Of a stretch of DNA of 64,000 nucleotides, positions 10,496 through 25,400 are shown in pieces. The stretch spans positions 868,001-932,000 of the forward strand of contig JAHQIY010000001.1 of NCBI GenBank assembly GCA_019054805.1, read 5' to 3'. Both the position numbers and the translations under genes were made by a program. The number at the start of each line of letters is the position of its first letter. Position 1 is the stretch's first letter. Under the pieces are notes generated by a model. It worked only from the letters and a program-made list of their open reading frames with translations, was not told the DNA's origin and made no database searches. This stretch comes from Brachionus manjavacas (taxonomy: Eukaryota; Rotifera; Eurotatoria; Ploima; Brachionidae).

Positions 10496-13400
10496 CTAGG
10501 TGACAAGGTTAGGTGGTTTTGCGAAATTCAGTGCAAAAGAACAGACTAAAATGGTAGAAAATTGTAAGATTGAAGTTTAGGTTGGTTTGAGTGTTTAGGA
10601 GGTATCGTGGCGGAAAAGAGCAAATTCAGTCATATTCAGCAATACTTTAAGCATCTCAAATTGGCTTGCCTAGTCTATTGAGTGATTTTTTTTCATAATT
10701 CACCATTTTCAGACCAAAAAGAATAGGAATTGAAGTTGCTAGGTTGAAGTTACTTTTAAAGATTTTTATTTTAATGAGTGTTCAAAATTTTTTCAGGTAA
10801 AAAAATGTGTTCTTGTTGACCGAATATTTTATTTATTTATTTTTTTGTTTTTCTGTACCGAGCTTGAGCTCCCTCAGAATTAAAAAAAAAAATAAAAAAA
10901 AAAATAAAGTAAAAAAAAAATAAAAGAAATTAAGGAAAAGATAAATAGATATGTATTAAATGATATATATATTTATATATATATTTTTTTTTCTTATATT
11001 GACATGTAGTTTTTGAAAGTCTAGCAAATATAATAGATGGAAGAAGACAAGAAATTATGTTATAGGAATCTATATTTAAAGATGTTATTGAAATATTTTA
11101 ATTTTGAAATATTTTTATTCATTGTGTTCTTTTCTTTTTTTATCGTTTTTTTTTTCAAACTTTTAAACTTTCAACAGCGGTGGAAACTTTTTTTATATAA
11201 TCAAATTTTGTACAAATATTTAATAGACTTTATCAATTACGAAAATTAAAAAATCTAGTAGTTAAAAAATCCTCCATGATTTTCTTACAGGAAAGGCTAC
11301 TTAAAACACCTTTACCTGTGCCTGTAAATCACATTTGTTCTCTAATTTGTATCAAGATAACATATAAGTTTAATATTTTATTTTGAAAGAGCAAAAAAAA
11401 ATTCAAAAAAAAACCCTTTATCATTTTTTATGACTTTTAGCTCAAAAGGAAAAAATGACTAAAATCTAAATTATTTCAATAACTTAAAAATTTCAAGTAC
11501 CTATTTACTTAGTTTCGTATTTGTACAAAAGAAAGTCTGTTTTATTTGAAACCTTCTACTTAAATTAATTGATGACTTAGCTGTTAAAACAAATATGTTT
11601 TTAATTAAATTCATAATGTGTCCTGCATGTAAGTTCAACAAAACTTAAGTATTGTGTGTACTTACTTTTTCTTTTTTAAGTCTTCCAAGTTTGATTACTG
11701 TGAAAATTGCCAGAAATTAGATCTGGTGAATTTGCAGACCATTTTTTTGGAATTAAAGTAAAACTGAATAAACTCAAACAACTTTAGTAACTCAAGTAAT
11801 AAAAAAAAGAAAAAGAATTAATTTTAATATTTTTTTATTTTAAAAATAAAGTATTAAACTTATATGTTATCTTGATATAAATTAAAAAATTGATAAAGTG
11901 TTTAAAATACTTATACCAAATTTGGTAGAATTTGCCAAAAGGGATGTCATGCCAATGACTGGGCTACACAAGCAAGGATAAATAAAAGTTTTTTTTATTT
12001 CATTTTCCAGTGAGTCAACTAATTACTATATACTTCTACTCTGGTCGCTGGCTTGTTCATCAATTTATCATGAAGCTTTATATAATTAAATAAGGTTTTC
12101 ACAATTAAATTCCAATAATTACAAACGAGATCTTTTAAATATAAATTTGTGTTCAATATGTTATATTAAAAAGAAAGTATTTATATCATAGGTATGACAA
12201 TTTCAATTGTTTTAGTACTTTTCCTAAAAAAAAAACATTTTTTAATTAAAAGTTTATAATAATTGACTTAATGAAGTTTTCAATCAAATATAGAAAAGGT
12301 ATCAAGATATCTACCCACTCAAACTAAAATCAATGACTTATTTGTTATTTCATCTATGAATTATTTTATTTTTCATGCTTGAAAAATGTTTTTGGACATC
12401 AATGAAGTTTAAAGTATTATTAGTTCTTTATAATTGTCCCTATTCTATCCTTTGACCATCTACACCGTAATTATTACCCAGTCGAAACTGGTCCCCCTAT
12501 TTTTATGATGAAAGAGGTTTAAGCATTCGCCCCGTATTGCAGAGATATTTTGAAGATTTTTTCACCCTCAGCAGGTTTTGAACCCTCCTCTGCTTGCATG
12601 ACTAACACGCAAACCATTCGGCTATACGGGCTGTCTATTATTAGTTCTTTAAAATTTTTTATTTCGCTTTTTAATTTGCTAAATAGGTGTATGAATATAT
12701 TCCTCCTTCTGTAGCAGGTTCAAACTTTGACTAGCCTAAAAATATGAAAAAATGGCATCTTTAAGTTTAGGATAAAAAAAAATCAGATCAAAAAGTATTT
12801 TTTTAAAACTTTTGAATGGTATTTGATCAAATCTCCGTGCAAAATGCTAACTAATGCAAAAAACATACTAAATGTTAGATAAGACTCTGCAATTAAATTG
12901 CGCAGTTTAATTAAATACTTTTTAATGACGTGCATGTTCCTGCAAAATTGCAGAGCTTTTGCATTATTTAGCATTTTGCAGAGAGATTTAATCAAATTAG
13001 TCTATTCAAAAGTTTTAAAAAAAAACTTTTTGATCTGATTTTTTTGATCCTAAACTTCAAGATGCGGAAAAAATAAGGTAATTAGAAAAATTTTCCACAT
13101 GTTCTTAATCAGCACATCCATTTCTTAAAGAATATGCCAAAAAATATATAGATTTAAGTGCTGAACTATTTATTTTTTCCAATTGACCCTTTGTATCCTT
13201 TTACTATTTCAAATGTTTCAAAATTTAATAAACTTCATGTTATCATTTAAAATATTTTGTTATCATGCTTGATAATTTGCAGCAGAATGCTGACTTAAAT
13301 AATTTAAATTTTATCTTATCAAAAAAGTCTTCCAATATTTTAATAATTCAATTTTTAGTCTCAAAAATACAATAACTAGATAACTGAACAAAGAAATTTG

Positions 13401-16400
13401 AAGTTTCATTCAAATGCTTGGCAAAATCTGAAAAAAAAATGATTTGAATAAAAAAAAGCAGACAAATATTAATCATTATTATAAGATGAATCAGACTGGG
13501 AATCGATGATCAGACTGCAGGCTCTTACAAACTCCTCCCAATCGCCGAGTTTATAGACCATGTCTGCGAACAAACACTTAATAGAATTCTGGCTGACTCA
13601 AACCATCCCATCACCTCATGTCAACCACGCAACCTTCGTTTGAACGCACGCTTCCCTTTCCAAACAAGAAAAGCAAACAAGGCTGCTTATCGCAACAGCT
13701 TCTTACAGAAGTTCCTTCGAAAACTTCGCAACGATTCCAACAGCCAAAACGCGAGAGCTAGTCTCTATCTTGTTTAATCATATAACTAGTTTATAATTTA
13801 TAATTTATATTTTTGTAGCAATTTACGATATGTCTGACAATTCTTACTTTATATTTTAATAACAATTATTGTACAATTAGATTTAATTCTCAAATCAATA
13901 ATTTTTAATCAATAAAACGTTTGAAACTCAAGATATGATTTTTTTAAATTTCAATTTCAAAGTTATTGAATTCTTTAATTTCGAAATAGGCATAAACTAT
14001 TCTGGGCTCAAATTAGTTCCTGGGATAATTTTTTCTTTAACAAAAACACTTTTCGATGTACACTTACTTGATCCGAATAGGAGAGTACATTCTTGCGGCT
14101 TTGACATTCGGTCTTTGGCTGCAGCTGCTTGAAGACTTATTCTATTCGGCACTGACAAGTCAATGTCGTCTATGACGGCAATCAGCTCATCATTACCATT
14201 GATTACACTGTGTAGCTCGTTGTTAAGAAATAAATTGTAGTAAGCCACTTCCACATTATGGTTAAAATCACTAATTGGATTATAATCGCTTTCTATGGAC
14301 TGTTCGAATGGCAAAGGTGCACTCGGAGGGTCCCAGTAAATTAGTAAGCTTTTTTCTGAGCGCTTTTCCACACGCAGGTTATTCGGATAGGGTAGACCGA
14401 TTTTAACCTGTTCCTCCAGCACTGGATCGGACAAGTATTGCTTATCACTTTTTGAAACTATTGTTTGTTTGGGTGCCACTATTGCTTGGGGTGCAGTCAG
14501 CAACATGTCGCTTTTTATGCAATTTGATTTTAATTTTTGAATATTTTCCTGAAGTTGTATTAAAACATTGCTCATTTTTACCTCGTAGGTACTCAATACT
14601 TCGGTCATTTTTGGATTTGATAAAACCTCTTGAATTTTAAAAAATTAATAGCAAATGTATTAAATTGCTTAAAAGATTTTTTTAAGTAAATGGAAAGAAT
14701 AGAAAATTTAAATTTTACCTATCTGGATTAGTGATCAAGATAATGAAGAAGTTGGAAATGCAGACAAAGAAGAAGGGTTCAGTTGTTTATGTGAAACAGA
14801 GGACCCATAATTAGTTCATATTAATACATTAATTTTATTTTAAAAAATGTCAACAAAGGGAGTAAATATTACATTTGTTAATTGTGTTCTTCAAGTGTCT
14901 CCTTACATCATGTGACATTGAAACAAGAGAAAAGTGAGCTTTGATCCATGGATTGACAATCAACTTGTTATTAATTTATGAATACTTTATTCCTTAGCAT
15001 TAACGTGTTCTGTTGTGTCCTTTTGTGTAATCTACTTGAACTATGTTGTTTTTTGTATAAACAAGTTACATAAACAAACGGGGTCCGGAGCCGGGCCCTA
15101 GTTTAGGGCTAATTAAAAAAAGATAGGAATTTTTTATACTTATCTTATTGACAGGAAACAATGCCAATGCTTACTTAAAAAAGGACACAAAAGGACACTT
15201 TTTATTCAAAGGTATAATTTGAAAATCTCGACAAAAAATCTAATCACAATTAATCCAAACTATTAACTGGAACATTTACTTTTTTTAGATTTAATAATAA
15301 AGATCCAACAATAACGTTGAGTCGTTGCTCTCGAGTATAAAACCCGATGTCAGGAATAATTTGATCATCAACAAGGTTGTTGAACTATTTAGGCTGGAGC
15401 AAAGTAACATGGAAGCTAATCTAATTCAAGCTTTAAGCGGTCAAGCAAGACAGTAACGAAAACAAACAAAAAAAGATAAATGCATAAAACAACTTGTCAA
15501 CAATTGTCAAAAGAATTGAATTGATTTATTCATTAATGAGATGTGTGAAGCACTAAATGTTAACTGATGAAACTTTTTTTAAGATATCTTTTTGGACATT
15601 ATTTATTCATTCGCGATTTTTTGTTCGAGATTATGTCCATTTCCCGATCATATTGTATTTCAAAAAGAAGTGAGTAGTAAAAAAATAAGTTTAAGTTTAA
15701 AAAATATAATTTATAACCAGACTTGGGCAAAAGTCAAAAAAATAAGTCATTCAGCAAATAATAAGTAATACAAATATTATGTAAAGATTAACAAAAGTTG
15801 GTTCAACAATTATTATTCGTCTAAATTACTTGAGAATTTTTTAAGAAGTGCTGGAATGGGCGCAGCCGGCTTCCCTCTTGTAACGAAGACCTGTCGCGGA
15901 AATTCGTAGTGTCCAAAAAAAATTTTTATCGAAAATAAAAATGAAATTGTTTAAAATTGTAAGAACAGAAATTATGTAATTTTTTTTCTTAAAGCATGAA
16001 ATCTTGAATTTTAAAAATGGACAAAAATTATCTTTTTTTTTATCATTCTGTACTTTTGTATTTAATTTTTTTAACATCGCCGAATCTGGCCTAATTTTTA
16101 AATAAATAAATTTGTCTGAATATCTATCTCTCTTTTTCACAGATGATCTAGTTACATTCTTCATTTATAACAAAAAGGGGAAAATAAGATAAATAAATGG
16201 CTGATGTAACTGAACCTCGGCAAATGTAAGGTCATGCATAACGGTAAGAATAACCCGGGGAATAAATACCACATACTAGATAGGTCGACCGGTATACCAT
16301 ACGAGCTTGAGTTTACTAAAACGAAAAAAGACCTGGGAGTCCATGTGAGTGACACTTTGGGCACAAAGATTCAGGTGGATAAATCCGCGGCAAAAGCCAA

Positions 16401-19400
16401 CTCCATGCTCGGAGTGCTTCGCAAGACGCTGGTTTCGAGAGATGCGTATATCCGCATCTCGAGTATGCAATCCAAGCATGGAGACCATACCGCCTCGGCG
16501 AGATAAACACACTGGAAAAAGTTCAGCGTCGTGCCACTAAAGTCCCAAGTCAACTCCGCGACATGACATACGTAGACAGGTGCCTAAAACTGAAGTTGAC
16601 AACGCTGGAGGAAAGGAGAGCCAGGGGTGATTTGATAGAAATGTTCAAAATTCATAAAGGACTGGACACTGTCGAATGGCACTCCTCTCTACAAGTTGGA
16701 CCGCCTAGAAGCGGGCATCGAGGGCACATCAGACCAGAGCTAGTGAAGGACTGTCTAACCAGACGTAACGCTTTTCGCAACAGGGTAGCACGAATGTGGA
16801 ACAAGCTCCCCGATTCAGTCATTGACGCACCAAGTGTCAACTCTTTCAAGAAGAAGATTGACGACCAAAAAAAAGGCTGCTCATAGGACTCAGGTTCTCT
16901 TGCTGGAGTCATCCAACTACTACTACTACTACTAAATACACCAACGAACTAGAACAATGGCTTATTAAATGGAAAATGAAGATATCAGTTGAAAAGTCGT
17001 GTTCAGTAGTCTTTTCTAGGTACAAAAAAGAAGGTGATAATCTAAACTTAAAAATTTATGGAAACAGAATAGTGAGCCAAAAAGAAATCAAGTTTCTTGG
17101 TATTAAATTTGATTCTAAGTTAAACTTTAATATACTGGTACTCAAAACACACTAGAAAGTTTTAGATAAATCTTTAGTCGGATCAATTTTAGACTATTCT
17201 TTTCCTTGGTTGGATTCATTTTCAGAGATTGATATCAAAAAACTAAAGGTAATTCAGAATACAGCAGTCAGATCTAAAAAAGATGTAAAATAAATTGAGC
17301 TCTCAATGAACTTGAAATAAAAGCTTTGAGAAAAGACCCGAGTACTGTGACAATTTAGAATTTCTTTGACTATAAAGGGAGGACACAAATTATTACCACA
17401 TCTATCTGTATTAGTGTTGGATACGGTCAAGACAAACCGGTCCAATATACGGACGTTTTTTTGCGGTCATTTGGCCGGTTAGCTAGGCGGTCTATTTTTT
17501 TGACCGCCAAAATAAACGGTCTAAAAAATAGGGGCGGCCAAAAAATCGGCCAAATTTTTGGCGGTTAGCCACTTAAATTGAAATTTTTCGAAATAATGTT
17601 TTTAATTTTTTAAAAAATAACTAAAAAAAATGATAAAAAAAAATTAAAAAAAAAATTTCTTTATTTATTTTAAAAAGTTTTTTTAAGAATTTTTTTTTTT
17701 TTTAATTTTACAAAAAATTTATTGACCGCCCGCCAAAAAGTTTGCCCGTTTTTCTAGACCGCCTAGCTGACCGGCCAAATGACCGTCCGCTTAAAGGTTG
17801 CCCGGCTAATGCGGACACGGTCACGGTTTCTGAAAATTTTGGCCGGTTAAGTGTCCGCTTGTACGGATCCCACTACTAATCTGTATGTTTTTAAATATCG
17901 TGAACCCAACTATGTAATACTATATATCTGTTTCACTTTCTTTTAATATACGAACAATAGCTAAAGGAGTTTCATTACTCAAAGTCTATTTAAGTAATAA
18001 ATAAAAAATTTAAAAAAAATGAGCTCTTATTCAAAGTGTTAAAGTTTTTGTAATTTTTTTTAGACGAATTTGAATTGTTTTTGACATAGAAAAAAATCTT
18101 AAAAGTGTAGATGAAGAGAAAAAAAAGCGCAATCATACCTTTTGGCAGCGATTCTAAAACATTAGAAAACGAGACTGAATCTAATTTAACTCTTTCGACA
18201 AAATTGGATGGCGCAAGACCGCGTCTGCCATTCAACAACTCTCCACTAAAGTAGCCCTCGTCTTCCTTGTCACTCAAAACAAACAAATAATCTCCAGCTT
18301 TGAGCGCCAGCTCCAACGCAGGATTCTGATTTGGAGAATTTTTCATCGGGTCATAGCTGTACTTGCTCAAATACAAGTAGTACTTTTGTTTCGGCCAGTC
18401 CTTTTCCTCACACTGAACACTCTTGTCATCACACACTTTGGGCATGACTGGTGTAGTCTGCGCGCTCGAATTTCTCTTCATCTCGTCGAACATGTTCACA
18501 TTGATCGCCTGATTCCTGCTCACCACCTTGACCTCTGCTATGTGAACAGTCTGATTGCTCTTGACTTGCGTCTCAATCCTGTCCGTGTTCACCCCTCTAC
18601 TCTCCGTGTACTTGAACGACTCAAAATCGTACGTTTGAACATGTCGACTTATTTTTTGTCTTTCGACTTCTTTTTTGTATTTGTCGACTGCTTGTTGCTC
18701 AATGTGTTCGCGGCGCACTGTTTCTTTGCAGTGATTGATTGGCGACGTCTGGCACTCGACAGTGACCGATTGTTTGCCGGCCAAGTGGATCACTTGATAT
18801 TGAGGTAAGTGAGCCTGCATGGGCGACATCAGCGGAGAAAGGATCTGCTGTTGAGGAATGGCTATGGAAAGCAGCTGTCCGTTGGGGTGAACGTACGGAA
18901 TGTATTGACCTTTGGGCGAGTGGTTTTGAGAGTGATTTGGCGCCTGGTTGCTTTGATACATTGAGTATGTCTGCGAGCAGTTGGGACACAGAGGCAGCAG
19001 GCGCTCGCGTCTCGCTCTGATCGACTCGAGTTCCAGGAGAATTTCCTCGTGTTTCAGAGCTTGTAGCTCGGTCTTTTTTTCCACGTCCTTGAGCTTCTCT
19101 TCGAGCGTTTCGATTGTTTCCAAATGCTCTTTTTTGACCGAGTCGTGGGTCTGCTGCAGCTTTTTGTAGTCGTCGTGTTTTTTGCGCAGCTCGTGGCTCA
19201 CCTTCTCCAGACTTGTTTCCAGATTGTTCTGCTTTTCGTTGGAGTCGCGCAGCGATTTGAGCGAGTTCTCCAAAATGGTTATGTGTGAGGTCAAGGTCAT
19301 GCATTCGGCCTTTTTCGACTCCGACTCGATAGTGATGGCGGTGAGGTTCTTGCGCAGCTGGTTGCACTCTTCGTTGATCAGGTCAAGGGAGACGAGTCGT

Positions 19401-22400
19401 CGCCGCGAGTCCGACAATTGCATGCTCAAGTCGGTGTTCGATGTCTTTAGCTCATCGATTTGCTGGATCAAATAATTGGTCTTTTTTCTTTCTGATTCGA
19501 GCAGTTTTTCCAGCTGAGTGCACTCTTGGTCTTTTAGTCTCAAATCGTTTTGCTTAAAATACAATAAGCTTTTAATTTAAATTTTTTTTCTAGAGGCTTT
19601 TCAGCAGAATTTTAATAAAATAATTTTTTCAATTTCAGAATTGATTTCAGATGAGGAAAAAAGGCTTATAATTATTACCTGAGTTTGTTTTATGAAAAAA
19701 AAAAATAAAATACTGAATTTGGAACAAAATTTTTTATTCGTTACTTTTTTTGCAGAAAGATATAGTACTAATTATCTAAATAGAAGAAAAAAATAAAAAA
19801 AAAAAAAAAAATATATTTTTTAAGGACAAAAAGAACAAGTTTTCTATCGAGCCATTTTTTAGCATCCTCCAAGGAGCGAAAACTACAGAAAGGAAAATAA
19901 CTTTTACCTTTTCCTCTAGTTTTTCCGGGGTTGTGAAGTTCATTTCAATTCGATCGTTTCAATTCAGAAACACTTGAATAGCTTTTTTACTAAAAGAGAT
20001 AATTTAGTTCTGTAAAATGCTTAATGGTTAAGCAACTTTGCTTAATCCAAAAATATATGTCTGCAAAAACTCTGCAATGTAATTGCACACTTGATTGGAA
20101 TACTTTTTAATGGAACGCAAAATGCAGAAAATTGCAGAGTATTTTGCAGACATATATTTTTGGATTAAGCAAAGTTGCTTAACCATTAAGCATTTTACAG
20201 AACTAAATTATCTCTTTTAGTGAAAAAGTTATTCAATTTTTTTTTTGATTTGAAATGATCGAATTGAAACGAACTTCACAATCCCAATTTTTCTTTAGTA
20301 TTAGCTTCAAAGGCCTGATCTTGAGATATGTTACTAGGAATTTCTTCAATTACAGGGCTTTTTTTTTTTAAATTCCCGAGTAATTTAAAGATTTATTTGT
20401 TTATTCGATTAACTATATCGAACTAGAGATAAGGCTAAATTGGTTTATATTAAAGTAAAATTTTATTTATTTTTTTTAAAGGTTTTATTTATTATTTTTG
20501 TGTTAATCTCAATCTTTGAATATTTAATTTAAAATTAAATCTTTTGTGGTATTTATGTAAAAAATGAAAATCTATTTTAATATTTTAATTTCTTAAACAT
20601 AATTGTAAATTTAAAAAAGGAAAACAGACAGTACATAACTACCTTCCTTTGTATTCAATTTTATGTTATTTTTTACATCGCCGAATCTGGCCTAATTTTA
20701 TGAATAAATAATAATAATAATAATTAAAGTAAAATCAAAAGTGTTAATTTGAAAGACAAAACAAGAAAGATAAAAAAAATTTCAAAGTGGCTATTTTTTT
20801 GAACATTATAGGATTAATTAATAAATAATTTTGATTTTTTTTTTAATCTGAAGGAGCCTTAGCTCGATACAGATATACAAATAAATAAATTTTATTCACA
20901 ACTATTTATTGTTATTTAAAAATTTTATACGCGAAAAAAAAATGGAAGATATTTTTTGAAGTGAATGAATCACAATCCCAAAGAGCCCAAAGAGCCCAAA
21001 GAGCCCAATGTAGTCAAATTATTATTTTATTATCAAAAGCCTTGAGTCTGCTTCATCCTCTTACATAAAAACAATAGATTTAAACCAGATGAAGCAAAAA
21101 TCTGGATTAAATGAATCCAATAATTAGAGGTAAATAATGAATCTTTAATAGAAACTAAAAATTCACAAAATTTATCTAAATCTAGCTTGTCAATATAAAT
21201 TAACAGCCATACGTTTACAGTATTCACTTTATTCACTGGCGAATATAACCTGTTCCACAGCCTGAAATGTGAAAGGAGTGAAAATCATTCATTTTTTTTG
21301 CTGTTAGGTTTTAGGCTCAAACAATTTTTTCATCAAATTTCAATTGTAATTATTTCAAATATTTTTTATTAATTTGTTAATATATCTACGTTATTATATG
21401 CCTATGAGGCTTAACTCACTTAGAGCATAATAAAAAGAAAGTCTGAAAATGATATGGAATTTTATTAATATTTTTAATATTTAATTTGATAAAAATAAAT
21501 TATTTTCTTTGGCAAAAAATGCAACTTTTTCGGTTTTGAATTCTAAAATCTAAAAAGTTAAAATTCAAAAATCTCTAAGACAGAAATGTTTTCTTTTCTA
21601 AATCATTTAAAATAATAACGGATTAAACAATGAATGCCAGTATGGTTTTATTCCAAACAGATTTTGCACTTAAAACTTGATGGAAAATGTTGAACAAATA
21701 ACTTTTGAGCTTGCTCAAGATGTCAATATTGAAAGTTTTTACACTGATTTTTTAAAAGCTTTTGACCGAGAGAGTCATCATTAGTTTATTAATAAGTTGG
21801 AAAGCTATGGCATCACAGGAAAATTACTGAATTGGATTAAATCATTTTTTAACGTAGTAGAAAACAACAATTGGTGCTTGGTAATTCAAAATTATTCACT
21901 ATTGAAACCGGTCCCCTTTTTTAATGAAAGGGGTTTAAACATTTGTCCCGTGTTGCAGAAATATTTTGAAGATTTTTTCACCCTAAGCGGATTTTCAACC
22001 CCAGGCCCTTTGCTACATACAAGCCGATCCGAAAAAAAGACCCATTCGGGTACGGGTTTCGGTTTTTACCAGTTCACGTACCCGTATCCGAAATACACGT
22101 AATTTTCGGGTTTTTCAAACAGGATAAATTTTAAATTTCATGAAAAAAACTAAAATTTTTGTTTAGTTTAATTTTAGTTGAGAATAGTACTTAAATTTTT
22201 TTTCAAAAAGAAAAAAAGATTAAAAAAATCTTTTTTGCTAAATTTTATACTTTTATCTTTTTTTGTCAAAGTAAATTAAAAGAAAAAATATTTTTCTAAA
22301 ACAAAATATATATAATAGTAAAATAATAATAGATAATTTAAATTTCTCATATTAAAATGCCAAGACGGGCCGACCACCCCTTAGAAAACGAAGGAAAAAT

Positions 22401-25400
22401 TAAATAAACTTTCTTTAACTGATATTTTGGACAAAATTTTACGCTCTTTCACGCGCAATTGAGACCTTAGCTCTAGGACTTTTAGTTTTTGCCGCACAGA
22501 TCTTTAAAATAAAAAGGAACCAAAAAAATTTACGGTTCATATTTTTTGGCTAGAACCAAAAGCCCGCCTTTTCGGCGCCCACCACTTTTCTAGTGCATCT
22601 TTTTGTGTTCTTTTAAGTGCAATTTAGAGCTAAGCTCTAGGACCTTTCCTTCGGACTGCACAACCGTTCAAATGTCAAATATTTAGGATTTCGGACACGG
22701 ATCACTGAAAAAAAACTTGAACCAACGTTTCTCTCTTTTAATTTTGACATGCTTTGTTGATTCTAGTAATATTTTAATTTAATTTTTGTAAAAATTTTTA
22801 TTATTTTTTTTTAATTTAAAAAAATGTCTAAATTTTTTCTTTTTCACTTACTATATTGTTTTTTTAATTTTGCGTTTAAATTTGACAAAATTAATATCAA
22901 AAAATATTTTTTTTAAAAATTGATGCTTTAAAATTGACCGCCTTAGCTCGGTACAGAAAACAAATAAATAAATAAATAATAATGACGTACCAAAACACGA
23001 CAAAAAAAATTCTTCCTCCTTATTATTTTCAGATGATATAGTCTCATTCTTCAAATTTAAGAAATAAGGTAATATTTCCAAAGTTAGCTACTTGAAAAAA
23101 GTCCAAACTTGGCTCTACAAATGGAGAAAAAAATGGCTCTGAATAAGTGTAGTTACTTAATTTTTTCTGGAATTCTTCAAAAAAAACAAATGCTCAGAAA
23201 ATTCCATACTGTGATTCTCTAATTATTTTAGCTATAAATATTTATGCTTTAACTCTCAAGTCCAGTTTATCCGGTCCAGGTGTCAAGATAGACTAAATTT
23301 TATCAAATTCATGGAAACTCAAAGGTAAAATTTTAGTAGGGTTTTATAATGCTGTCATCTCTCAATTATAGATTATAATTGACCTAGTCTCAAAAACAAA
23401 TTTCCAAAGGTTACAAGTACTTCACAATATCTCAATCAATTCTATTTTCCATCTTCCTTTTGTCACCCTGTAGAAAATTTTCTATGATTTCCTTGAAGGA
23501 ATTAAATTAGATACAATAAAGTAGATACTTAAAAAATTGTTTCAAACAAGCGAAAGAATAGGTTGATGTCTTTGTTGAAAGCCCAAGAATACCCGACTTT
23601 TAAACTCCCTTGTCACTTGTCTCGAATATATTGCAGCGGTGGACAGTTCAAAGCTTACAACTTTTCTAAATTGTATTTCTCATCTGTTCTTTTGAAATTA
23701 ATTAAACTGTAACTTTATTTAAAATTTTTTTATCAATAGCGAGATTGATTACTCGGAGCCATTTAAAAAATTTATTAAATAAACTATTAAAAAAAACAAA
23801 AAAATTTAAAGACTAAAATATTGCTTATAGACTGGACATCAAGGTTTTTTTTTTTTAATATTAAATACGATAAGATATAATTCTGCTAAAATTAAAAAAA
23901 GTTAAAATTTTTCAAATAAAATTACTAATTAACTGTTTTTTTAATTTTTTAACAAAAGAGCGGAGTTCCCTCTCAAAAACAAGTAATCTACGCCACTGAT
24001 AATGATGGAATGAAAATGTCAGAAAACCACCTCCGTATGATCTTATTTTATTATAGACAATGTGTTAGAAATTGAAATTTCTAGAAAAATTTAAAAACTA
24101 ATTCAGCTTTGCTATAATTCTCCATTTTTTCATGAAACATTTCAAATACTTTACTTATTTAATAAAGCTAACTAAAAGAAAAAAATATTGGAATTAGTAG
24201 TCTGATCATTACGAGAGTGTCATTTAAGTAGAAAAAAATCAATAAATGATAGTATTTCTTGATAATTTAGTCTAACAAATTCGGAAATTAATTCAAAGGT
24301 CCTTATTGTTAAGATTGTTCATAGTGAGTGAATCGTCCGAATTTTTAAAAATTACATATATTTTGATTGGTTGAAATTTGGAATGAAAGATTTTTGTTAA
24401 AAAATCAAATTTTTTTATTCAAAAAGAGGAAAGTATAAAAAATGTAAAATAAGTTAAATTTTCTTTATATTGTTAATAAATTTTCTTTCAAATAAAATGT
24501 TTTTCATTTTTCTTATAATAAAATTTATCCAAAATTGCATTTATCTAATTTAATTTTGAATAAATTATTATAATTTTATTTATATCCAATAAAAAAATAT
24601 TAAAAAGAAAATAAAATCCGGTCGATTTACATTGAATTCACTCAAGATGTAGAGAAATTTAATAATTTTATATAAATTTTGATAAGATGCTCTTGTTTTA
24701 ACTAAAAACCTTTGAGAAATAAATCAAAGAAAATACATAAATTAAATAATTTTTAAATAAATTTATAATATTTTTTCAGAGTTGCTGTTAAGTCACAATT
24801 ATTAAGTCAAGTCAAGTCAATGACTTGACTTAAAAAAAAACTTAAAAAAATAGAAAAATTTACTTAAAAAAAAAAGTAAATTAAAAAAAAACAGATGTAC
24901 TTAAAACACAAGATCTTCTTAAAACAACTACGTCAAATTAAATTGTGCGATTATTTAATGGTTTTGTTGTAAAATCCTTATAATTTCCTTGATCAGAAAA
25001 ATGTCTTGTTGTGCAAACAATTACAAAGTGTAAATAAAAAAATACATATTGATTCATTTGATTACAATAAGAAAACATCACTTGTTGATATTGATCATAT
25101 TTTTAAGAGAAATGGTGGTCTGGTATAATCTACACAAGACTCTACAATTTTTTAAGAAAAAAATTTATTACTTATCCAGGAACAATCAGGATTTAGGAAA
25201 CATCGGAGAACTTCCGATAATCTTTTCTTTTTGATTCAAAAAATTGTAGAGTCATTTAATAGAAAGAAAAGAGTTTGTTCCCTTTTCTTTGATATTTCTA
25301 AAGCCTTTGATAGGGTTTGGCACGAAGGTTTAATTTTTAAATTAATAAAAATAAATCCACCACAATACTTAATTAACTGGATTAGATCCTTCCTAGACTC

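Noticed and set aside
9306..10549. Several plus-strand open frames of 60-96 codons opposite RIMBP exon 5
   Set aside because: They are antisense shadows of a GC-richer coding exon; no family signal, and the minus-strand domains explain the openness.
11037..11249. 70-codon plus-strand frame in RIMBP intron 4
   Set aside because: Low-complexity Phe/Leu/Lys translation; no splice or family support.
12570..12635. Possible functional tRNA gene on the minus strand
   Set aside because: A and B boxes are present but the acceptor stem is not closed at 3' side, and the unit is flanked by a 16-bp TSD and repeated elsewhere, so it is a SINE head.
18386..19475. Plus-strand frames of 62-140 codons and a 222-codon minus frame over exon 3
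   Set aside because: They overlap the SH3/coiled-coil exon in other frames; Arg-, Gln- or Ser-rich shadow composition.
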